A DNA stretch of 64,000 bases from Rhodococcus tukisamuensis NBRC 100609 (GTDB taxonomy: Bacteria > Actinomycetota > Actinomycetes > Mycobacteriales > Mycobacteriaceae), in assembly GCF_001894985.1 (NCBI RefSeq), contig NZ_BCXG01000023.1, positions 19,006-83,005 on the forward strand, read 5' to 3'. The translations under genes and the position numbers were made by a program. Within the stretch, counting starts at the first letter, position 1. The number at the start of each line of letters is the position of its first letter. The notes under the pieces are model-generated. The model did no database searches. It saw nothing but the letters and a program-made list of their open reading frames with translations, and was not told where the DNA came from. Below, piece after piece: positions 44,399-54,472 of the stretch.

Positions 44399-44443
44399 TG
44401 AGCTGAGGGCGCCCAGCCGGAACGGTGGGGCGGACCTGGAAAC

Positions 44444-44479
44444 GAGAAGGCCCCCAACCGAAAGGTTGGGGGCCTTCTC
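44444..44479 (-). terminator. strong terminator of the rpmH-jag operon
   Basis: Perfect 16-bp stem (GAGAAGGCCCCCAACC, 44444-44459, and complement 44464-44479) closed by a GAAA tetraloop on the plus strand (TTTC on the transcribed strand). It begins 31 bp beyond the jag stop and is followed on the minus strand by GTTTCC. Confidence 0.93.
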
Positions 44480-44510
44480 ACGACTCCGCACGGAAGGTGC
44501 GGCACTCGGG

Positions 44511-45071
44511 TCAGTCCTTCAGGACCACCACGCGGCGCGACGGCTCCGCGCCCTCGCTCTCGCTGGAGACGCCGTCGATCTTCGCGACCGCGTCGTGCAC
44601 GATCTTGCGCTCGAACGGCGTCATCGGGGTGAGCGACTCCGGCTCGCCGGACTCGAGCACCCGCTTCGCCGCGGCCACGCCGATCTCGGTGAGCTCTGCA
44701 CGCCGACCCGCGCGCCAGCCGGCCACGTCGAGCATCAGCCGACTGCGCTCGCCGGTCGCCTGCTGCACCGCCAGCCGGGTCAGTTCCTGGAGCGCGTCGA
44801 GCACCTCGCCCTTGCGGCCGACGAGCTTCGCGAGGTCCTCGCCGCCGTCGATGCTGACGACCGCGCGGTCGCCCTCGACATCGAGGTCGATGTCGCCGTC
44901 GAAGTCCAGCACGTCGAGCAACTGCTCGAGGTAGTCGCCGGCGATCTCGCCCTCTTCGATCAGCGCGTCCTCGGGATCCAAGTCGTCAGCCTCGGTCTCA
45001 CCAGACACATCCGCCACATCCGCCACGACCTCGTCGTCTCCGTCCCGCGCGGTTACCGGATCATTCGCCAT
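44511..45071 (-). CDS. jag: R3H/KH RNA-binding protein Jag (KhpB-like)
   Basis: 186 residues. The acidic N-terminal part has many Asp/Glu; a KH domain covers about 60-130 (DRAVVSIDGGEDLAKLVGRKGEVLDALQ contains the GRKG loop), and an R3H domain ends the protein (MTPFERKIVHDAVAKI). It binds RNA and in other bacteria affects cell elongation. Located directly after yidC in the conserved operon (Rv3920c). Confidence 0.93.
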   Translation of the reverse strand: MANDPVTARDGDDEVVADVADVSGETEADDLDPEDALIEEGEIAGDYLEQLLDVLDFDGDIDLDVEGDRAVVSIDGGEDLAKLVGRKGEVLDALQELTRLAVQQATGERSRLMLDVAGWRAGRRAELTEIGVAAAKRVLESGEPESLTPMTPFERKIVHDAVAKIDGVSSESEGAEPSRRVVVLKD

Positions 45072-45091
45072 CGTCGTTCCCTTTTCTCGAG

Positions 45092-46159
45092 TCAGCGCCG
45101 CTTGTTGCGCTTGGAAGTCTTTCCTCGGTTCGCGGCCGGCCGGGCACCGGGCTTCGGCGCCTTGGCCTGCACGTCCGGCTCGTCGCCACCCGCCTCGACC
45201 TCGGCGGCGGGGGAGGAGTCGCTCGACGTCGAGGCGGCCTTGCGCTTCTTCGTCATGTCCGGACGCACCCCCGGCTTGGGGGCGTTGTCCGAGCGGCGCT
45301 CGATGGCGGCCAGCCTCTTCTCCTCTTCCTCCGCGTCGATGCGACGGAACACGAGGTGCTGCTGCGCATAGGTCCAGATGTTGTTCGACACCCAGTACAG
45401 CAGGATGGCGATCATCAGGAACGGGCCACCGACGAGCACACCCAGCGGGAACACGTACAGCGCGAGCTTGTTCATGATCGCGGACTGCGGGTTCGCGGCG
45501 GCGGCCTCGCTCTGCCGGGCCACCGAGGCGCGCGAGTTGAAGTGCGTGGCGATGGACGCGATGATCATCAGCGGGACCGCGACGGCCGCGATGCTCCAGA
45601 CGCTCGGGATCGGCACGCCGTAGGCCTCGAGCTGCGCCGGCGGGGTGGTCATGGCCGCGGAGATCGGGGCACCGAACAGGCGGGCATCCAGGAAGGACTG
45701 GACGTCGGCCGCGCTGAAGAAGTAGTTCGGGGTGTTCGCGTTCTCCTCGATCGACATGCCGAGCTGGCCGAAGCCCTCACCGGTCCGGTTGAAGGACCGC
45801 AGCACGTGGAACAGGCCGATGAACACGGGCGCCTGCAGCAGCACCGGAAGGCAACCCATGATCGGGTTGAAGCCGTGCTCCTTCTGGAGCTTCTGCATCT
45901 CCAGCGCCATTCGCTGGCGGTCCTTGCTGTACTTCTTCTGCAGCGCCTTGATCTGCGGCTGCAGTTCCTGCATCTGCCGGGTGGTACGCACCTGCTTGAC
46001 GAACGGCTTGTACAGGATCGCACGCAGCGTGAACACCAGGAACATCACCGACAGGGCCCAAGTGATGCCGCTGTTGGGCCCCAGGAACGGGATGGCGCCG
46101 AAGATCTTGTGCCAGACCCAGAGGATCCCAGACACCGGATAATAAATGACGTCGAGCAC
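45092..46159 (-). CDS. yidC: membrane protein insertase YidC
   Basis: 355 residues from GTG 46159 ([17 protein letters not shown]) with a GAGGAG site about 10 bp upstream. Five core helices of the YidC/Oxa1/Alb3 family; the hydrophilic-groove Arg is likely in [11 protein letters not shown]. Conserved hairpin [14 protein letters not shown] and [19 protein letters not shown] are present. The C-terminal tail (about 95 residues) is Lys/Arg-rich, for ribosome contact. It inserts membrane proteins with or without SecYEG. Gap to yidD is 4 bp. Confidence 0.95.
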   Translation of the reverse strand: MLDVIYYPVSGILWVWHKIFGAIPFLGPNSGITWALSVMFLVFTLRAILYKPFVKQVRTTRQMQELQPQIKALQKKYSKDRQRMALEMQKLQKEHGFNPIMGCLPVLLQAPVFIGLFHVLRSFNRTGEGFGQLGMSIEENANTPNYFFSAADVQSFLDARLFGAPISAAMTTPPAQLEAYGVPIPSVWSIAAVAVPLMIIASIATHFNSRASVARQSEAAAANPQSAIMNKLALYVFPLGVLVGGPFLMIAILLYWVSNNIWTYAQQHLVFRRIDAEEEEKRLAAIERRSDNAPKPGVRPDMTKKRKAASTSSDSSPAAEVEAGGDEPDVQAKAPKPGARPAANRGKTSKRNKRR

Positions 46160-46163
46160 GGCT

Positions 46164-46541
46164 CTAGGTACTCCTCTGTTCGTGCGCGTCCACCAGACGG
46201 TGGGTTTGCTTGCCAGTATCCCTACCGGACGGCTCGGAATCCGCGGCAGCATCGCCACACGGACGGCTGGACCTGCGCGGCGGGACTGGATCCCAGCCTC
46301 CAGGGTGCCAGGGTGCGCACTTGAGCAGGCGCACAACGGTCAACCCGAGGCCGATCACGACGCCGCGGTCACGCAGGGCGTCCACGGCGTACTCGCTGCA
46401 GGTGGGCGTGAAACGACAGGTGGGCAACCGCAACGGAGAGACGTAGCTGCGATACAGCTCGATGACGAAGATCAGAGCTCGGGCGGGGACACGACGCAGC
46501 GAGGTCCACCGGGACGTGCCCGTAGATCGACTGTCGGTCAT
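46164..46541 (-). CDS. yidD: membrane protein insertion efficiency factor YidD
   Basis: 125 residues. The core [34 protein letters not shown] contains the family cysteines, and [13 protein letters not shown] is the second conserved block. The C-terminal about 35 residues are polar and variable. Overlaps rnpA by 4 bp. Confidence 0.94.
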   Translation of the reverse strand: MTDSRSTGTSRWTSLRRVPARALIFVIELYRSYVSPLRLPTCRFTPTCSEYAVDALRDRGVVIGLGLTVVRLLKCAPWHPGGWDPVPPRRSSRPCGDAAADSEPSGRDTGKQTHRLVDAHEQRST

Positions 46542-46915
46542 ACCGAATTTCCCACACTGACAAGAAGGTTGAGTTTGCGAAGGCCGGACCGGAGTTGCCG
46601 GTCGAGCTCCTTCGATGAGGCCGTCGCGGACCCGGGCAGCGCCCGGATCACCACGTTGGTGCCCTCCGGCACCTCCGCGACGAGGCCCACACAGATATGA
46701 CGAAGCCGGCGCGCGACTCGATGTCGAATCACCGCCGGCCCGACAGCCTTGCTTACCACCAGCCCGAAACGCGGACCGGTGTCACTCACCAAAACCTCAG
46801 TCGGGTTACCGGCCAGGGCGTGTACGACCACGTCCCGCCGGGCAGCCCGCTGACCGCGCCGAACGGTGGACGCGAAGTCCGACCGTCGACGCAACCGGTG
46901 CGGCTCAGGAAGCAT
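46538..46915 (-). CDS. rnpA: ribonuclease P protein component
   Basis: 125 residues. Protein subunit of RNase P, needed for tRNA 5' maturation. [21 protein letters not shown] is the typical N-terminus and the RNR-type RNA-binding motif is in [18 protein letters not shown]. Sits 21 bp after rpmH. Confidence 0.94.
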   Translation of the reverse strand: MLPEPHRLRRRSDFASTVRRGQRAARRDVVVHALAGNPTEVLVSDTGPRFGLVVSKAVGPAVIRHRVARRLRHICVGLVAEVPEGTNVVIRALPGSATASSKELDRQLRSGLRKLNLLVSVGNSV

Positions 46916-46936
46916 CCCGAGCTCCCGAAGTCAGAA

Positions 46937-47080
46937 TCAGGCGGTGAGAGAAGCGCGGCCCTTTTGGCGACGCGCAGAAACGATGGCGCGCCCTGCACGG
47001 GTACGCATACGAAGACGGAAGCCGTGGACGCGCGCGCGGCGTCGGTTGTTCGGCTGGAACGTCCGCTTGCCCTTGGCCAC
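46937..47080 (-). CDS. rpmH: 50S ribosomal protein L34
   Basis: 47 residues from GTG 47080 with an AGGAGTTGACC leader. The sequence [20 protein letters not shown] leads into [19 protein letters not shown] and ends in LTA, which is unmistakable L34. First gene of the rpmH-rnpA-yidD-yidC-jag operon, divergent from dnaA. Confidence 0.97.
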   Translation of the reverse strand: MAKGKRTFQPNNRRRARVHGFRLRMRTRAGRAIVSARRQKGRASLTA

Positions 47081-47645
47081 GGTCAACTCCTATAGATCAT
47101 CGGCGCCAGTCGACGCCTCTCAAACTGAAAATTGGTGGTCGCCCGCAGCCGAGGCCGTGACGGACTCGCGCCCGGCGAGATGCAGCCAGCACGAAACCGT
47201 CACCTCGAATTCAGGTGACTGTACGAGGGTACGCAGGACAATCCTCGAGGTCAAACCAAGATTCGCACGGACACGCTGCAATCCCGGGGTCCTTGCCTCT
47301 GCACCTCGACTGTGCCATGGCGTCGGTCCGTCGGCGATGCATGTAAGGCAACTAACACCGACCTCGCCCGGTCGCACACGGCCGCGCGGCACCGATCCGA
47401 CCTGCCTCGACCTCGTCTCCGCAGGTAAGCCCGCGCCGGGGCCCGGGCGTTGCCGTCGAGTGGCGGATCCGCTCACACCCCCGCGGCTTATCCACAGATG
47501 TGGATAATTGTGTGGAATTACAGTCCAGGTGGCATATTCGGTGCCTTGAGCGGGGATAGTTATCCCCAGGTGGAAGCGTTGCCAGTTGCCGGTACTCCAG
47601 TCGAGAAAGACTCCGCCTCACCGCACTGACCTGGGAGGACTGAAG
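47081..47645. other. 565-bp rpmH-dnaA intergenic region
   Basis: Holds the divergent promoters of rpmH and dnaA. The dnaA-proximal 160 bp contains DnaA boxes; the rpmH-proximal part shows no clear element apart from short GC-rich stems. No gene was recognised. Confidence 0.75.
47488..47568. promoter_or_regulatory. DnaA boxes in the dnaA promoter region
   Basis: TTATCCACA at 47488-47496 faces TGTGGATAA at 47499-47507 (both perfect R-type boxes, divergent, 2 bp apart). TGTGGAATT at 47511-47519 and TTATCCCCA at 47560-47568 are weaker matches. The position upstream of dnaA fits autoregulation and possibly part of the origin. Confidence 0.88.
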
Positions 47646-49220
47646 TTGAACGAGGAAGCACACACCCTGGAGCAGGTCTGGGTGGAGGTCCTCGCTGAAC
47701 TGACGGCCGACGACTCCCACACACCTCTGTCGAGGGCCCAGAAGGCGATGCTCGCGCTGGTTCGGCCGCTCACCCTCACTCAGGGCTTCGCCCTGCTCTC
47801 CGTCCCGTCGGCATTCGTGCAGGAGTCGATCGAGCGCGATCTGCGGGAACCGATCATGCAGGCACTCAACCGGTACGTCAGCTCCGGCGTCGAGGGCCTC
47901 GGCGTCCGGGTCGCGCCGCCCGAGGAGGCCGCGGAGGCAGAATCGGAACCCGACCTGTTCAGCCGGCCCGACTACCCCGCCGTCTCCGTCGAACCTTCCG
48001 CGCTCAGCATGCCGACGTACCGACGCCGTCGGCCCGGCCCCGACGAGACCGCGGACGCCGCGGCGCCCGAGCCCGACGACTCCGATCCGGAAGAGATCGA
48101 CGAGGACCGGGAGGCGATCGCCAGCGTGCACGAGTCCTGGCCGTCGTACTTCACCAAGCCGCCGGTCTCGGCCCCCTCCGAATCCGGCGGCAACAGTCTC
48201 AACGCGAAGTACACCTTCGACACCTATGTCATCGGTTCGTCGAATCGCTTCGCCCACGCCGCCGCGGTCGCGATCGCCGAGGCCCCCGCGCGGGCCTACA
48301 ACCCCCTGTTCGTGTGGGGTTCCTCGGGGCTGGGCAAGACACACCTGTTGCATGCGGCCGGGCACTACTCGCAGCGACTGTTCCCCGGAATCCGGGTGAA
48401 GTACGTCTCCACCGAGGAATTCACCAACGACTTCATCAACAGCCTGCGCGACGACCGCAAGGTCGCCTTCAAGCGCCGCTACCGCGAGACGGATGTCCTG
48501 CTGGTCGACGACATCCAGTTCATCGAGGGCAAGGAAGCCATCCAGGAGGAGTTCTTCTACACCTTCGAGGCCCTGCACAATGCCAACAAGCAGATCGTCA
48601 TCGCCTCCGACCGGCCCCCGAAGCAGCTCGCGACCCTCGAGGAACGGCTCCGGACCCGCTTCGAGTGGGGCCTGATCACCGACGTCCAGCCGCCCGAGCT
48701 CGAAACCCGGATCGCCATCCTGAGCAAGAAGGCCCGGATGGACCGGCTCGATGTCCCGGATGACGTGCTCGAACTGATCGCGAGCCGGATCGAGCGCAAC
48801 ATCCGCGAGCTCGAGGGCGCACTGATCCGGGTCACCGCGTTCGCCTCGCTGAACCGGCAGGCCCTGGACCTGACCCTCGCGGAGGTGGTGCTGCGCGACC
48901 TGATGCCGGACGCCGCGACGATCGAGATCAACGCCGCGACGATCATGGCCGTCACCGCCGAGTACTTCAACACCAGCATCGAGGAGCTGTGCAGCCCCGG
49001 GAAGACCCGGCCGATCGCACAGGCCCGACAGATCTCGATGTACCTCTGCCGCGAACTGACCGATCTCTCGTTGCCGAAGATCGGTCAGACCTTCGGTCGC
49101 GACCACACCACTGTGATGTACGCCGACAAGAAGATCCGCAAGGAGATGACCGAGCGACGCAAGGTCTACGACCAGGTGCAGGAGCTCACCGCACGAATCA
49201 AGCAGCGCTCAAAGCGCTGA
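47646..49220 (+). CDS. dnaA: chromosomal replication initiator protein DnaA
   Basis: 524 residues from TTG 47646 with a GGGAGGA site 6 bp upstream. Domain I about 1-90; acidic variable linker about 90-175; AAA+ domain with Walker [11 protein letters not shown] (near 224), Walker [10 protein letters not shown]; and DNA-binding domain IV with the signature [14 protein letters not shown] near the C-terminus. It binds DnaA boxes and melts oriC. Followed by oriC and dnaN, the usual order. Confidence 0.97.
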   Translation: MNEEAHTLEQVWVEVLAELTADDSHTPLSRAQKAMLALVRPLTLTQGFALLSVPSAFVQESIERDLREPIMQALNRYVSSGVEGLGVRVAPPEEAAEAESEPDLFSRPDYPAVSVEPSALSMPTYRRRRPGPDETADAAAPEPDDSDPEEIDEDREAIASVHESWPSYFTKPPVSAPSESGGNSLNAKYTFDTYVIGSSNRFAHAAAVAIAEAPARAYNPLFVWGSSGLGKTHLLHAAGHYSQRLFPGIRVKYVSTEEFTNDFINSLRDDRKVAFKRRYRETDVLLVDDIQFIEGKEAIQEEFFYTFEALHNANKQIVIASDRPPKQLATLEERLRTRFEWGLITDVQPPELETRIAILSKKARMDRLDVPDDVLELIASRIERNIRELEGALIRVTAFASLNRQALDLTLAEVVLRDLMPDAATIEINAATIMAVTAEYFNTSIEELCSPGKTRPIAQARQISMYLCRELTDLSLPKIGQTFGRDHTTVMYADKKIRKEMTERRKVYDQVQELTARIKQRSKR

Positions 49221-49341
49221 TCAACCGGCCGGCATGCGGATCAGCGTGTCGGCCGGTCGCCTGCGCGGTCCCCGGCGGAAGAAACAGGTAGTGCACTACG
49301 CACGACGCGCGGATCGCTGGGGTCCATTCTTGGTACAGGCG

Positions 49342-49378
49342 TGGGGGGCGTGCGTGACAGGGGGTCGCACGCCCCCCA
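49342..49378 (+). terminator. hairpin terminator after dnaA
   Basis: Perfect 13-bp stem (TGGGGGGCGTGCG, 49342-49354, and complement 49366-49378) with an 11-nt loop, 121 bp after the dnaA stop. Confidence 0.85.
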
Positions 49379-49998
49379 TGTCTGCGTTCGGGACAGGTGG
49401 ATGTCCCAGGACAACGTGAACTCCGAACGGCACACCCCGCGACGATCGGGGATGGTGTCGAGCGACGATCCGGCCGTGGTCGAGGAGGATCCGCCAGACC
49501 GTCGCCGGCGACGGAAACGGATCGAACCCGAGGGATCCGCCGGCGCGAACCACGACCCGAGACGAGGCGCCGGTTCGAATACGACGAGAAACCCGCTGTC
49601 GCCGCCAGCCGGAGCCGAAGACCGGACACGGTGCGGTCGCTCGACCGGTCCCGCCTTCGACGGGCATTCGATCTCCCTGGACAGAGCAGCGGGGGACCAG
49701 GCGGCGGTGTCACGGGCGAGGCGGCAACGCACTCTCGACCCGTCGGTCCGGTTTCGACCGTTGACCGCACTGTCCGCGAAGTCCTGAGACATCACGGGGT
49801 CGGCCCCACCTGTCCGTCCGCGCATCCCGTCTGGCGTGCCTCGCGAGCCGCAAGCCCCGTCCGGTCCCCGTGCCGATCTCCTCGGGTGTGAGTCCCGACG
49901 CGCCCGAACCAGCCTGAGAATCTATTCACACCTGTGGGTAATTATGTGTGTCACACCTGTGGATAACCCTGTGTGCAACTCCATGAGTCTGTGGAGTA

Positions 49999-50094
49999 CT
50001 CGAGGATGACTCGAGGAGTACTCGAGGAGTACTCGAGGATGGACTCGAGGAGTACTCGAGGATGACTCGAGGAGTACCTGTGGAGTACTCGAGG
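49999..50094. repeat. 11-bp-phased CTCGAGG array in oriC
   Basis: CTCGAGG starts at 49999, 50010, 50021, 50032, 50044, 50055, 50066 and 50088; the missing eighth step (50077) is CCTGTGGAGTA, a DnaA-box-like variant, and one interval is 12 bp. Spacers alternate between AGTA and ATGA. Two further CTCGAG copies in reverse context lie at 50142 and 50154. Confidence 0.93.
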
Positions 50095-50440
50095 ATTGTT
50101 TCGAACAACATTTCCTCTGTCCACAGCACGCCCGATCTGTCCTCGAGTGCATCCTCGAGTACTGCACAGCACGCCACGCCGGTACACCAGCACGTTGACC
50201 GTGCTGTCCACAGATTCCACAGGACCTATTACTACTGCTGTTCTATCTCCGGAGAGATCAGTTGAAAACAGGTCCTGTGAGCAACAGTGGCCGGCACTGA
50301 GCCGCAAGCGCGGCTCACGCCGGTTTCAGCTTTCAACTTCGAGCTGGAGGGCATACGGTGTGCTTCTGTCGTCAGTGCCGGATTCTTGGGATTCGGCATG
50401 GACGCGTAAGGCCACGTCTACGGAGAGGACCAACCCACCG

Positions 50441-51625
50441 ATGGAGCTCGGGAGTATGAAGTTTCGGGTCGCCCGGGAAGACTTTGCGGATTCCGTCGCG
50501 TGGGTGGCTCGCAGCCTGCCTTCCCGTCCGCCCGTTCCGGTCCTCGGCGGCGTCCTGATCTCCGCGGACGAGCAGGGCCTGACGATCTCCGGGTTCGACT
50601 ACGAGACGTCCGCACAGGTCAGGATCTCCGCAGAGGTCTCCGGTCCGGGCCAGTCGCTGGTCTCCGGCAAGCTCCTTGCCGACATCACCCGGTCGCTGCC
50701 CGCCAAGCCGGTGGACGTCACCGTCGACGGCACCCGGGTGCTCATCGCCTGCGGTAGTGCCAAGTTCTCCCTGCCCACCATGCCGGTCGAGGACTACCCG
50801 CAGCTTCCCGAACTGCCGCAGCAGACCGGAACCCTGCCCGTCGACGTCTTCTCCGAGGCCATCGGCCAGGTCGCGGTCGCCGCCGGCAAGGACGACACGC
50901 TGCCGATGCTGACCGGCATCCGGGTCGAGATCGAGGGCACCAATGTCGTCCTCGCGGCCACCGACCGGTTCCGCCTCGCGGTCCGTCAGATCGAGTGGAC
51001 TCCCACCGCCGCCGACACCAGCGCCGCGGTGCTCATCCCAGCAAAGACCCTGTCCGAGGCAGCGAAAACCCTTGGGGGGCCGTCGAATTCGCCGGTCCAG
51101 CTGGCATTCGGCGCCGGTTCCACGGTGGGCTCGGAAGGTCTGCTCGGCATCGTCGGCGAGGGTCGTCGCACCACCACCCGACTGCTCGACGCGGAATTCC
51201 CCAAGTTCCGTCAGCTGCTCCCGCCGGAGCACACCGCGATCGCGACCGTCGAGGTGCTCCCGCTGGTCGAGGCCATCAAGCGTGTCGCGCTGGTCGCCGA
51301 GCGCGGTGCGCAGGTGCGGATGCAGTTCTCGGCCGACGGTCTGCTGCTCGCTGCGGGTGGCGACGACGCCGGCCGCGCCGAGGAGGCGCTCGAGGCCCAG
51401 TTCCAGGGCGAGGCGCTGACCATCGCGTTCAACCCCGGCTACCTGATCGACGGTCTCGGTTCGCTGCACAGCGAGCGGGTGTCGTTCGGATTCACCACCC
51501 CGAGCCGGCCGGCCGTGCTCCGCCCCGCCCCGGAGGAGGAGCCGGTGCCCGGCGAGAACGGCGCCTTCGCCGCCCCCGAGAGCGACTACACGTACCTGCT
51601 CATGCCGGTCCGGCTGCCGGGCTGA
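50441..51625 (+). CDS. dnaN: DNA polymerase III beta sliding clamp
   Basis: 394 residues from ATG 50441 ([10 protein letters not shown]); the ATG at 50456 is an alternative. Three clamp domains; characteristic blocks include [76 protein letters not shown] and the C-terminal [10 protein letters not shown]. It tethers the replicase to DNA. Next in line is gnd. Confidence 0.97.
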   Translation: MELGSMKFRVAREDFADSVAWVARSLPSRPPVPVLGGVLISADEQGLTISGFDYETSAQVRISAEVSGPGQSLVSGKLLADITRSLPAKPVDVTVDGTRVLIACGSAKFSLPTMPVEDYPQLPELPQQTGTLPVDVFSEAIGQVAVAAGKDDTLPMLTGIRVEIEGTNVVLAATDRFRLAVRQIEWTPTAADTSAAVLIPAKTLSEAAKTLGGPSNSPVQLAFGAGSTVGSEGLLGIVGEGRRTTTRLLDAEFPKFRQLLPPEHTAIATVEVLPLVEAIKRVALVAERGAQVRMQFSADGLLLAAGGDDAGRAEEALEAQFQGEALTIAFNPGYLIDGLGSLHSERVSFGFTTPSRPAVLRPAPEEEPVPGENGAFAAPESDYTYLLMPVRLPG

Positions 51626-51698
51626 CACCCGGGCGGTCACCGCCGTCGGAACACCGAGTCGTCACGCACCGTCTATCCGAGTGAAGGGACATCACAGG

Positions 51699-52592
51699 AT
51701 GCAACTGGGACTGGTCGGACTCGGGAAGATGGGCTTCAACATGCGCGAACGTCTCCGCGCGCACGGCCACGAGGTGCTCGGGTACGACCCGCGACCGGAG
51801 GTGACCGACGTGGCCTCCCTCGCGGACCTCGCCGCCGGCCTCACGGCGCCCCGGGTGGTGTGGGTGATGGTGCCGTCCGGGCAGATCACCCGGGACACCA
51901 TTGCCGAACTAGCCCAGGTGCTCGACGCCGGTGACCTGGTGATCGACGGCGGGAACTCCCGGTTCACCGAGGACCGCCCGCACGCGGACCTGCTCGGCGC
52001 GGCCGGCATCGGGTTCCTCGACTGCGGCGTCTCCGGCGGCGTGTGGGGGCTCGAGAGCGGTTACGGGCTGATGGTCGGCGGCGGCGAGTCCGACGTCGCA
52101 CGCGCCCTGCCGATCTTCGACTCGCTGCGTCCGGAGGGCGAGCGGGCCGACGGCTATGTGCACGCCGGACCGGTCGGCGCCGGGCACTTCGCCAAGATGG
52201 TGCACAACGGCATCGAGTACGGGCTGATGCAGGCGTACGCAGAGGGGTACGAGCTGCTCGAGGCGGAGGACCTCGTCACCGACGTGCACGGCGTGCTGCG
52301 GGCCTGGACCAAGGGCACCGTCGTGCGGTCCTGGCTGTTGGAACTGTTGGTCAAGGCGCTCGCCGAGGACCCCGAGTTTGCCGAAATCTCTGGCTACACA
52401 CAGGATTCCGGAGAAGGACGGTGGACCGTGGAGGAGGCGATCAACCATGCCGTGCCGGCGCCGGTGATCTCCGCGGCGCTGTTTGCCCGGTTCGCCTCCC
52501 GGCAGTCCGACTCGCCGGCGATGAAGGCCGTCTCGGCCCTGCGCAACCAGTTCGGTGGTCACGCCGTCCAACGGGTCTCGGAATCCGGCTAA
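51699..52592 (+). CDS. gnd: 6-phosphogluconate dehydrogenase, decarboxylating (short form)
   Basis: 297 residues from ATG 51699 (a GTG 18 bp upstream is an alternative). Rossmann motif GLGKMGFNM; substrate motifs GGNSRFTEDRPHADLL, GVSGGVWGLESGYGLMVGG and the catalytic-Lys helix GHFAKMVHNGIEYGLMQAYAEG. The length matches the short GndA/YqeC type. It makes ribulose 5-phosphate and reduced cofactor in the pentose phosphate pathway. The stop is immediately followed by the recF GTG, so the two are co-transcribed. Confidence 0.95.
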   Translation: MQLGLVGLGKMGFNMRERLRAHGHEVLGYDPRPEVTDVASLADLAAGLTAPRVVWVMVPSGQITRDTIAELAQVLDAGDLVIDGGNSRFTEDRPHADLLGAAGIGFLDCGVSGGVWGLESGYGLMVGGGESDVARALPIFDSLRPEGERADGYVHAGPVGAGHFAKMVHNGIEYGLMQAYAEGYELLEAEDLVTDVHGVLRAWTKGTVVRSWLLELLVKALAEDPEFAEISGYTQDSGEGRWTVEEAINHAVPAPVISAALFARFASRQSDSPAMKAVSALRNQFGGHAVQRVSESG

Positions 52593-53783
52593 GTGTTCGT
52601 TCGCAAGTTCACGCTCCGCGACTTCCGGTCCTGGGACGGAGTCACCCTCGAGCCCGGCCCGGGCATCACCTTGTTCCTCGGCCCGAACGGACACGGCAAG
52701 ACCAACCTGCTCGAGGCGCTCGGCTACCTCGCGACCCTCTCCTCGCACCGGGTCTCGACGGACGCGCCGTTGATCCGGGCGGGTGCGGCCCAGGCCCAGG
52801 TCGGTGCGGTCGTGGTCAACGACGGCCGGGAGCTGGCCGTCGACCTCGAGATCAACGACGGCCGCGCGAACCGGGCCCGGATGAACGGTTCGCCGCTGCG
52901 TCGGCCCCGCGAGATCCTCGGCGTGCTCCGCAGCGTGTTGTTCGCCCCCGAGGACCTCTCGCTGGTGCGGGGCGACCCGGGGGACCGGCGCCGGTTCCTC
53001 GACGAACTGCTGTGTTCGCGGATACCGCGGATGGCCGCGGTCAAGGCGGACTACGAGAAGGTGCTGCGGCAGCGCTCGGCCCTGCTCAAGACCGCGGGAG
53101 GGGCGCTGCGCCGCGGAGGGCGGTCCACCGACGGTGCGAGCGCCCTTGCGACACTTGATGTCTGGGATGGGCACCTGGCCGCGCACGGTGCCGAACTGCT
53201 GGCCGGACGGTTGCGGCTGGTCGGCGAGCTCACCGACCACGTGACCCAGGCCTACCGGGACATCGCGCCGGAGTCCCGGCCTGCGAGCATCCGCTACCGC
53301 AGTAGCCTGGGCGCGTCGATGCCGCCCGAGCTCGCCGACCCGCGGCGCGAGTGGGTGCGCGAGGACGTCGAGGTGCTCGAGGCCAGCTTCCTCAGCGAAC
53401 TCGCCGTCGCCCGGCAGCGCGAGATCGATCGCGGGGTGTGCCTGGTGGGCCCGCACCGCGACGATCTCGACCTGGTGCTCGGGGACCAGCCGGCCAAGGG
53501 CTTCGCCAGTCACGGCGAGTCGTGGTCGTTCGCGCTGTCGCTGCGGCTCGCGGCCTTCGCGCTGCTGCGCACCGACGGCACCGACCCGGTGCTGATGCTC
53601 GACGACGTGTTCGCCGAGTTGGACCGCAAGCGTCGCAGCGCACTGGCGGCGGTCGCGGCCGACGCCGAGCAGGTGCTCATCACCGCGGCCGTCGCGGAGG
53701 ACGTGCCGGCCGAACTCGACGCGGCCCGGTTCGCGGTCGCGGCCGTGGAGCGGCCCGACGGCCGCACCTCCACTCTCGGCTGA
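52593..53783 (+). CDS. recF: DNA replication/repair protein RecF
   Basis: 396 residues starting with the GTG that directly follows the gnd stop. SMC-like ATPase: Walker [10 protein letters not shown], signature [17 protein letters not shown], Walker [12 protein letters not shown]. Loads RecA at gaps with RecO and RecR. N-terminal [12 protein letters not shown] is typical. Confidence 0.96.
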   Translation: MFVRKFTLRDFRSWDGVTLEPGPGITLFLGPNGHGKTNLLEALGYLATLSSHRVSTDAPLIRAGAAQAQVGAVVVNDGRELAVDLEINDGRANRARMNGSPLRRPREILGVLRSVLFAPEDLSLVRGDPGDRRRFLDELLCSRIPRMAAVKADYEKVLRQRSALLKTAGGALRRGGRSTDGASALATLDVWDGHLAAHGAELLAGRLRLVGELTDHVTQAYRDIAPESRPASIRYRSSLGASMPPELADPRREWVREDVEVLEASFLSELAVARQREIDRGVCLVGPHRDDLDLVLGDQPAKGFASHGESWSFALSLRLAAFALLRTDGTDPVLMLDDVFAELDRKRRSALAAVAADAEQVLITAAVAEDVPAELDAARFAVAAVERPDGRTSTLG

Positions 53784-53805
53784 TCCAGAGCAGGAAAGGA
53801 CACCC

Positions 53806-54354
53806 ATGCCCGACGAGACACCGGCCGCCGGCGGCCGGGACAAAGATCCCGAGCTCCGCGGCATCGACCTGGCGCGCCGTGCGCTGGAGGAGGCCCGTGC
53901 GGCGGCGAAGGCAAAGGGGCAGTCTGTCGGGCAGGGCCGGTCGTCGCCGGGGACCCGACGCACCGGCCGTCGCGGCTGGTCGGGCCCGGGTCCGGACACC
54001 CGGGACCCGCAGACGTTCGGTGCGCTGACCAGTTCCGTGGCCAAGAAGCGGGGATGGTCGCCGAGAGTCTCCGAGGGAACGGTGCTGGGCCGGTGGCCGG
54101 AGGTGGTGGGGGAGGACATCGCGGTGCACGCCGTGCCGTTGAGCCTGCGTGAGGGCGTGCTGAGCATCTCGGCCGAGTCCACGGCCTGGGCCACCCAACT
54201 GCGGATGATGCAGGCGCAGATCCTGGCGAAGATCGCCGCGGCCGTCGGGAACGGCGTGGTGACGACGCTGCGGATCACCGGGCCCAGCGCCCCCAGCTGG
54301 CGCAAGGGCGAACGGCACATCCGCGGACGGGGCCCGCGGGACACCTACGGATAG
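53806..54354 (+). CDS. dciA: DciA family replicative-helicase loader (DUF721)
   Basis: 182 residues. Disordered, charged N-terminal half; C-terminal DUF721/KH-like domain with [18 protein letters not shown] and [19 protein letters not shown]. DciA assists loading of DnaB in bacteria lacking DnaC; the mycobacterial homologue is Rv0004, in the same place after recF. Start 22 bp after recF with an AGGAAAGGA site. Confidence 0.93.
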   Translation: MPDETPAAGGRDKDPELRGIDLARRALEEARAAAKAKGQSVGQGRSSPGTRRTGRRGWSGPGPDTRDPQTFGALTSSVAKKRGWSPRVSEGTVLGRWPEVVGEDIAVHAVPLSLREGVLSISAESTAWATQLRMMQAQILAKIAAAVGNGVVTTLRITGPSAPSWRKGERHIRGRGPRDTYG

Positions 54355-54404
54355 GACCGGGCGGGACCCGTCGGGAGACCTGTATTTGTCTATTACCCCA
54401 TGTT

Positions 54405-54433
54405 ACAGTTACTCGAATTAACGAGTGAACTGT
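54405..54433. promoter_or_regulatory. operator-like inverted repeat before the metal-protein operon
   Basis: ACAGTTACTCG (54405-54415), AATTAA, then CGAGTGAACTGT (54422-54433): complementary arms except for one inserted base. It lies 40 bp before the ATG of the following gene in an AT-rich 118-bp gap, so it probably binds a dimeric repressor whose gene is not adjacent. Confidence 0.65.
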
Positions 54434-54472
54434 GTCACAGGCGTCGTCGCGCGACGCCGAAAGGGGAGCCCG

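Larger units (their letters stand above)
40529..44443. other. 3.9-kb region without convincing genes, carrying a parS cluster and many short repeats
   Basis: Long open frames exist on both strands here, but they overlap one another, have Arg/Pro/Gly/Thr-rich translations without family motifs, lack ribosome-binding sites, and follow the DNA's own repeats. In M. tuberculosis rsmG and jag are neighbours. The region holds four full-strength parS-like sites (41886, 43027, 43180, 43901), one half-site (42613), a 21-bp perfect inverted repeat, two repeat pairs of 28 and about 75 bp, and short 13-18-bp tandems. It is bounded by the jag terminator on one side and the rsmG start on the other. The best reading is an expanded ParB-loading and spreading zone. 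Confidence 0.75.
49221..50440. other. dnaA-dnaN intergenic region containing oriC
   Basis: 1.2 kb with no recognised gene. The first 700 bp holds the dnaA terminator and otherwise GC-rich sequence in which I see nothing. From about 49921 it becomes AT-richer with DnaA-box-like sites: TGTGGGTAA 49933, TGTGGATAA 49958, TGTGGAGTA 49990 and 50079, CTGTCCACA 50117 and 50204, GATTCCACA 50213. Among them lies the 11-bp CTCGAGG array. The last 150 bp should contain the dnaN promoter; an 8-bp stem is at 50298-50317. Confidence 0.87.

Noticed and set aside
40564..44406. Long open frames of 250-480 codons on both strands of the rsmG-jag gap
   Set aside because: They overlap each other, are Arg/Pro/Thr-rich, have no ribosome-binding sites, signal peptides or motifs, and repeat where the DNA repeats. 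GC-rich DNA has few stop codons, so open length is weak evidence.
49999..50094. CRISPR or mobile-element end
   Set aside because: 11-bp period without spacers, located in oriC among DnaA boxes.
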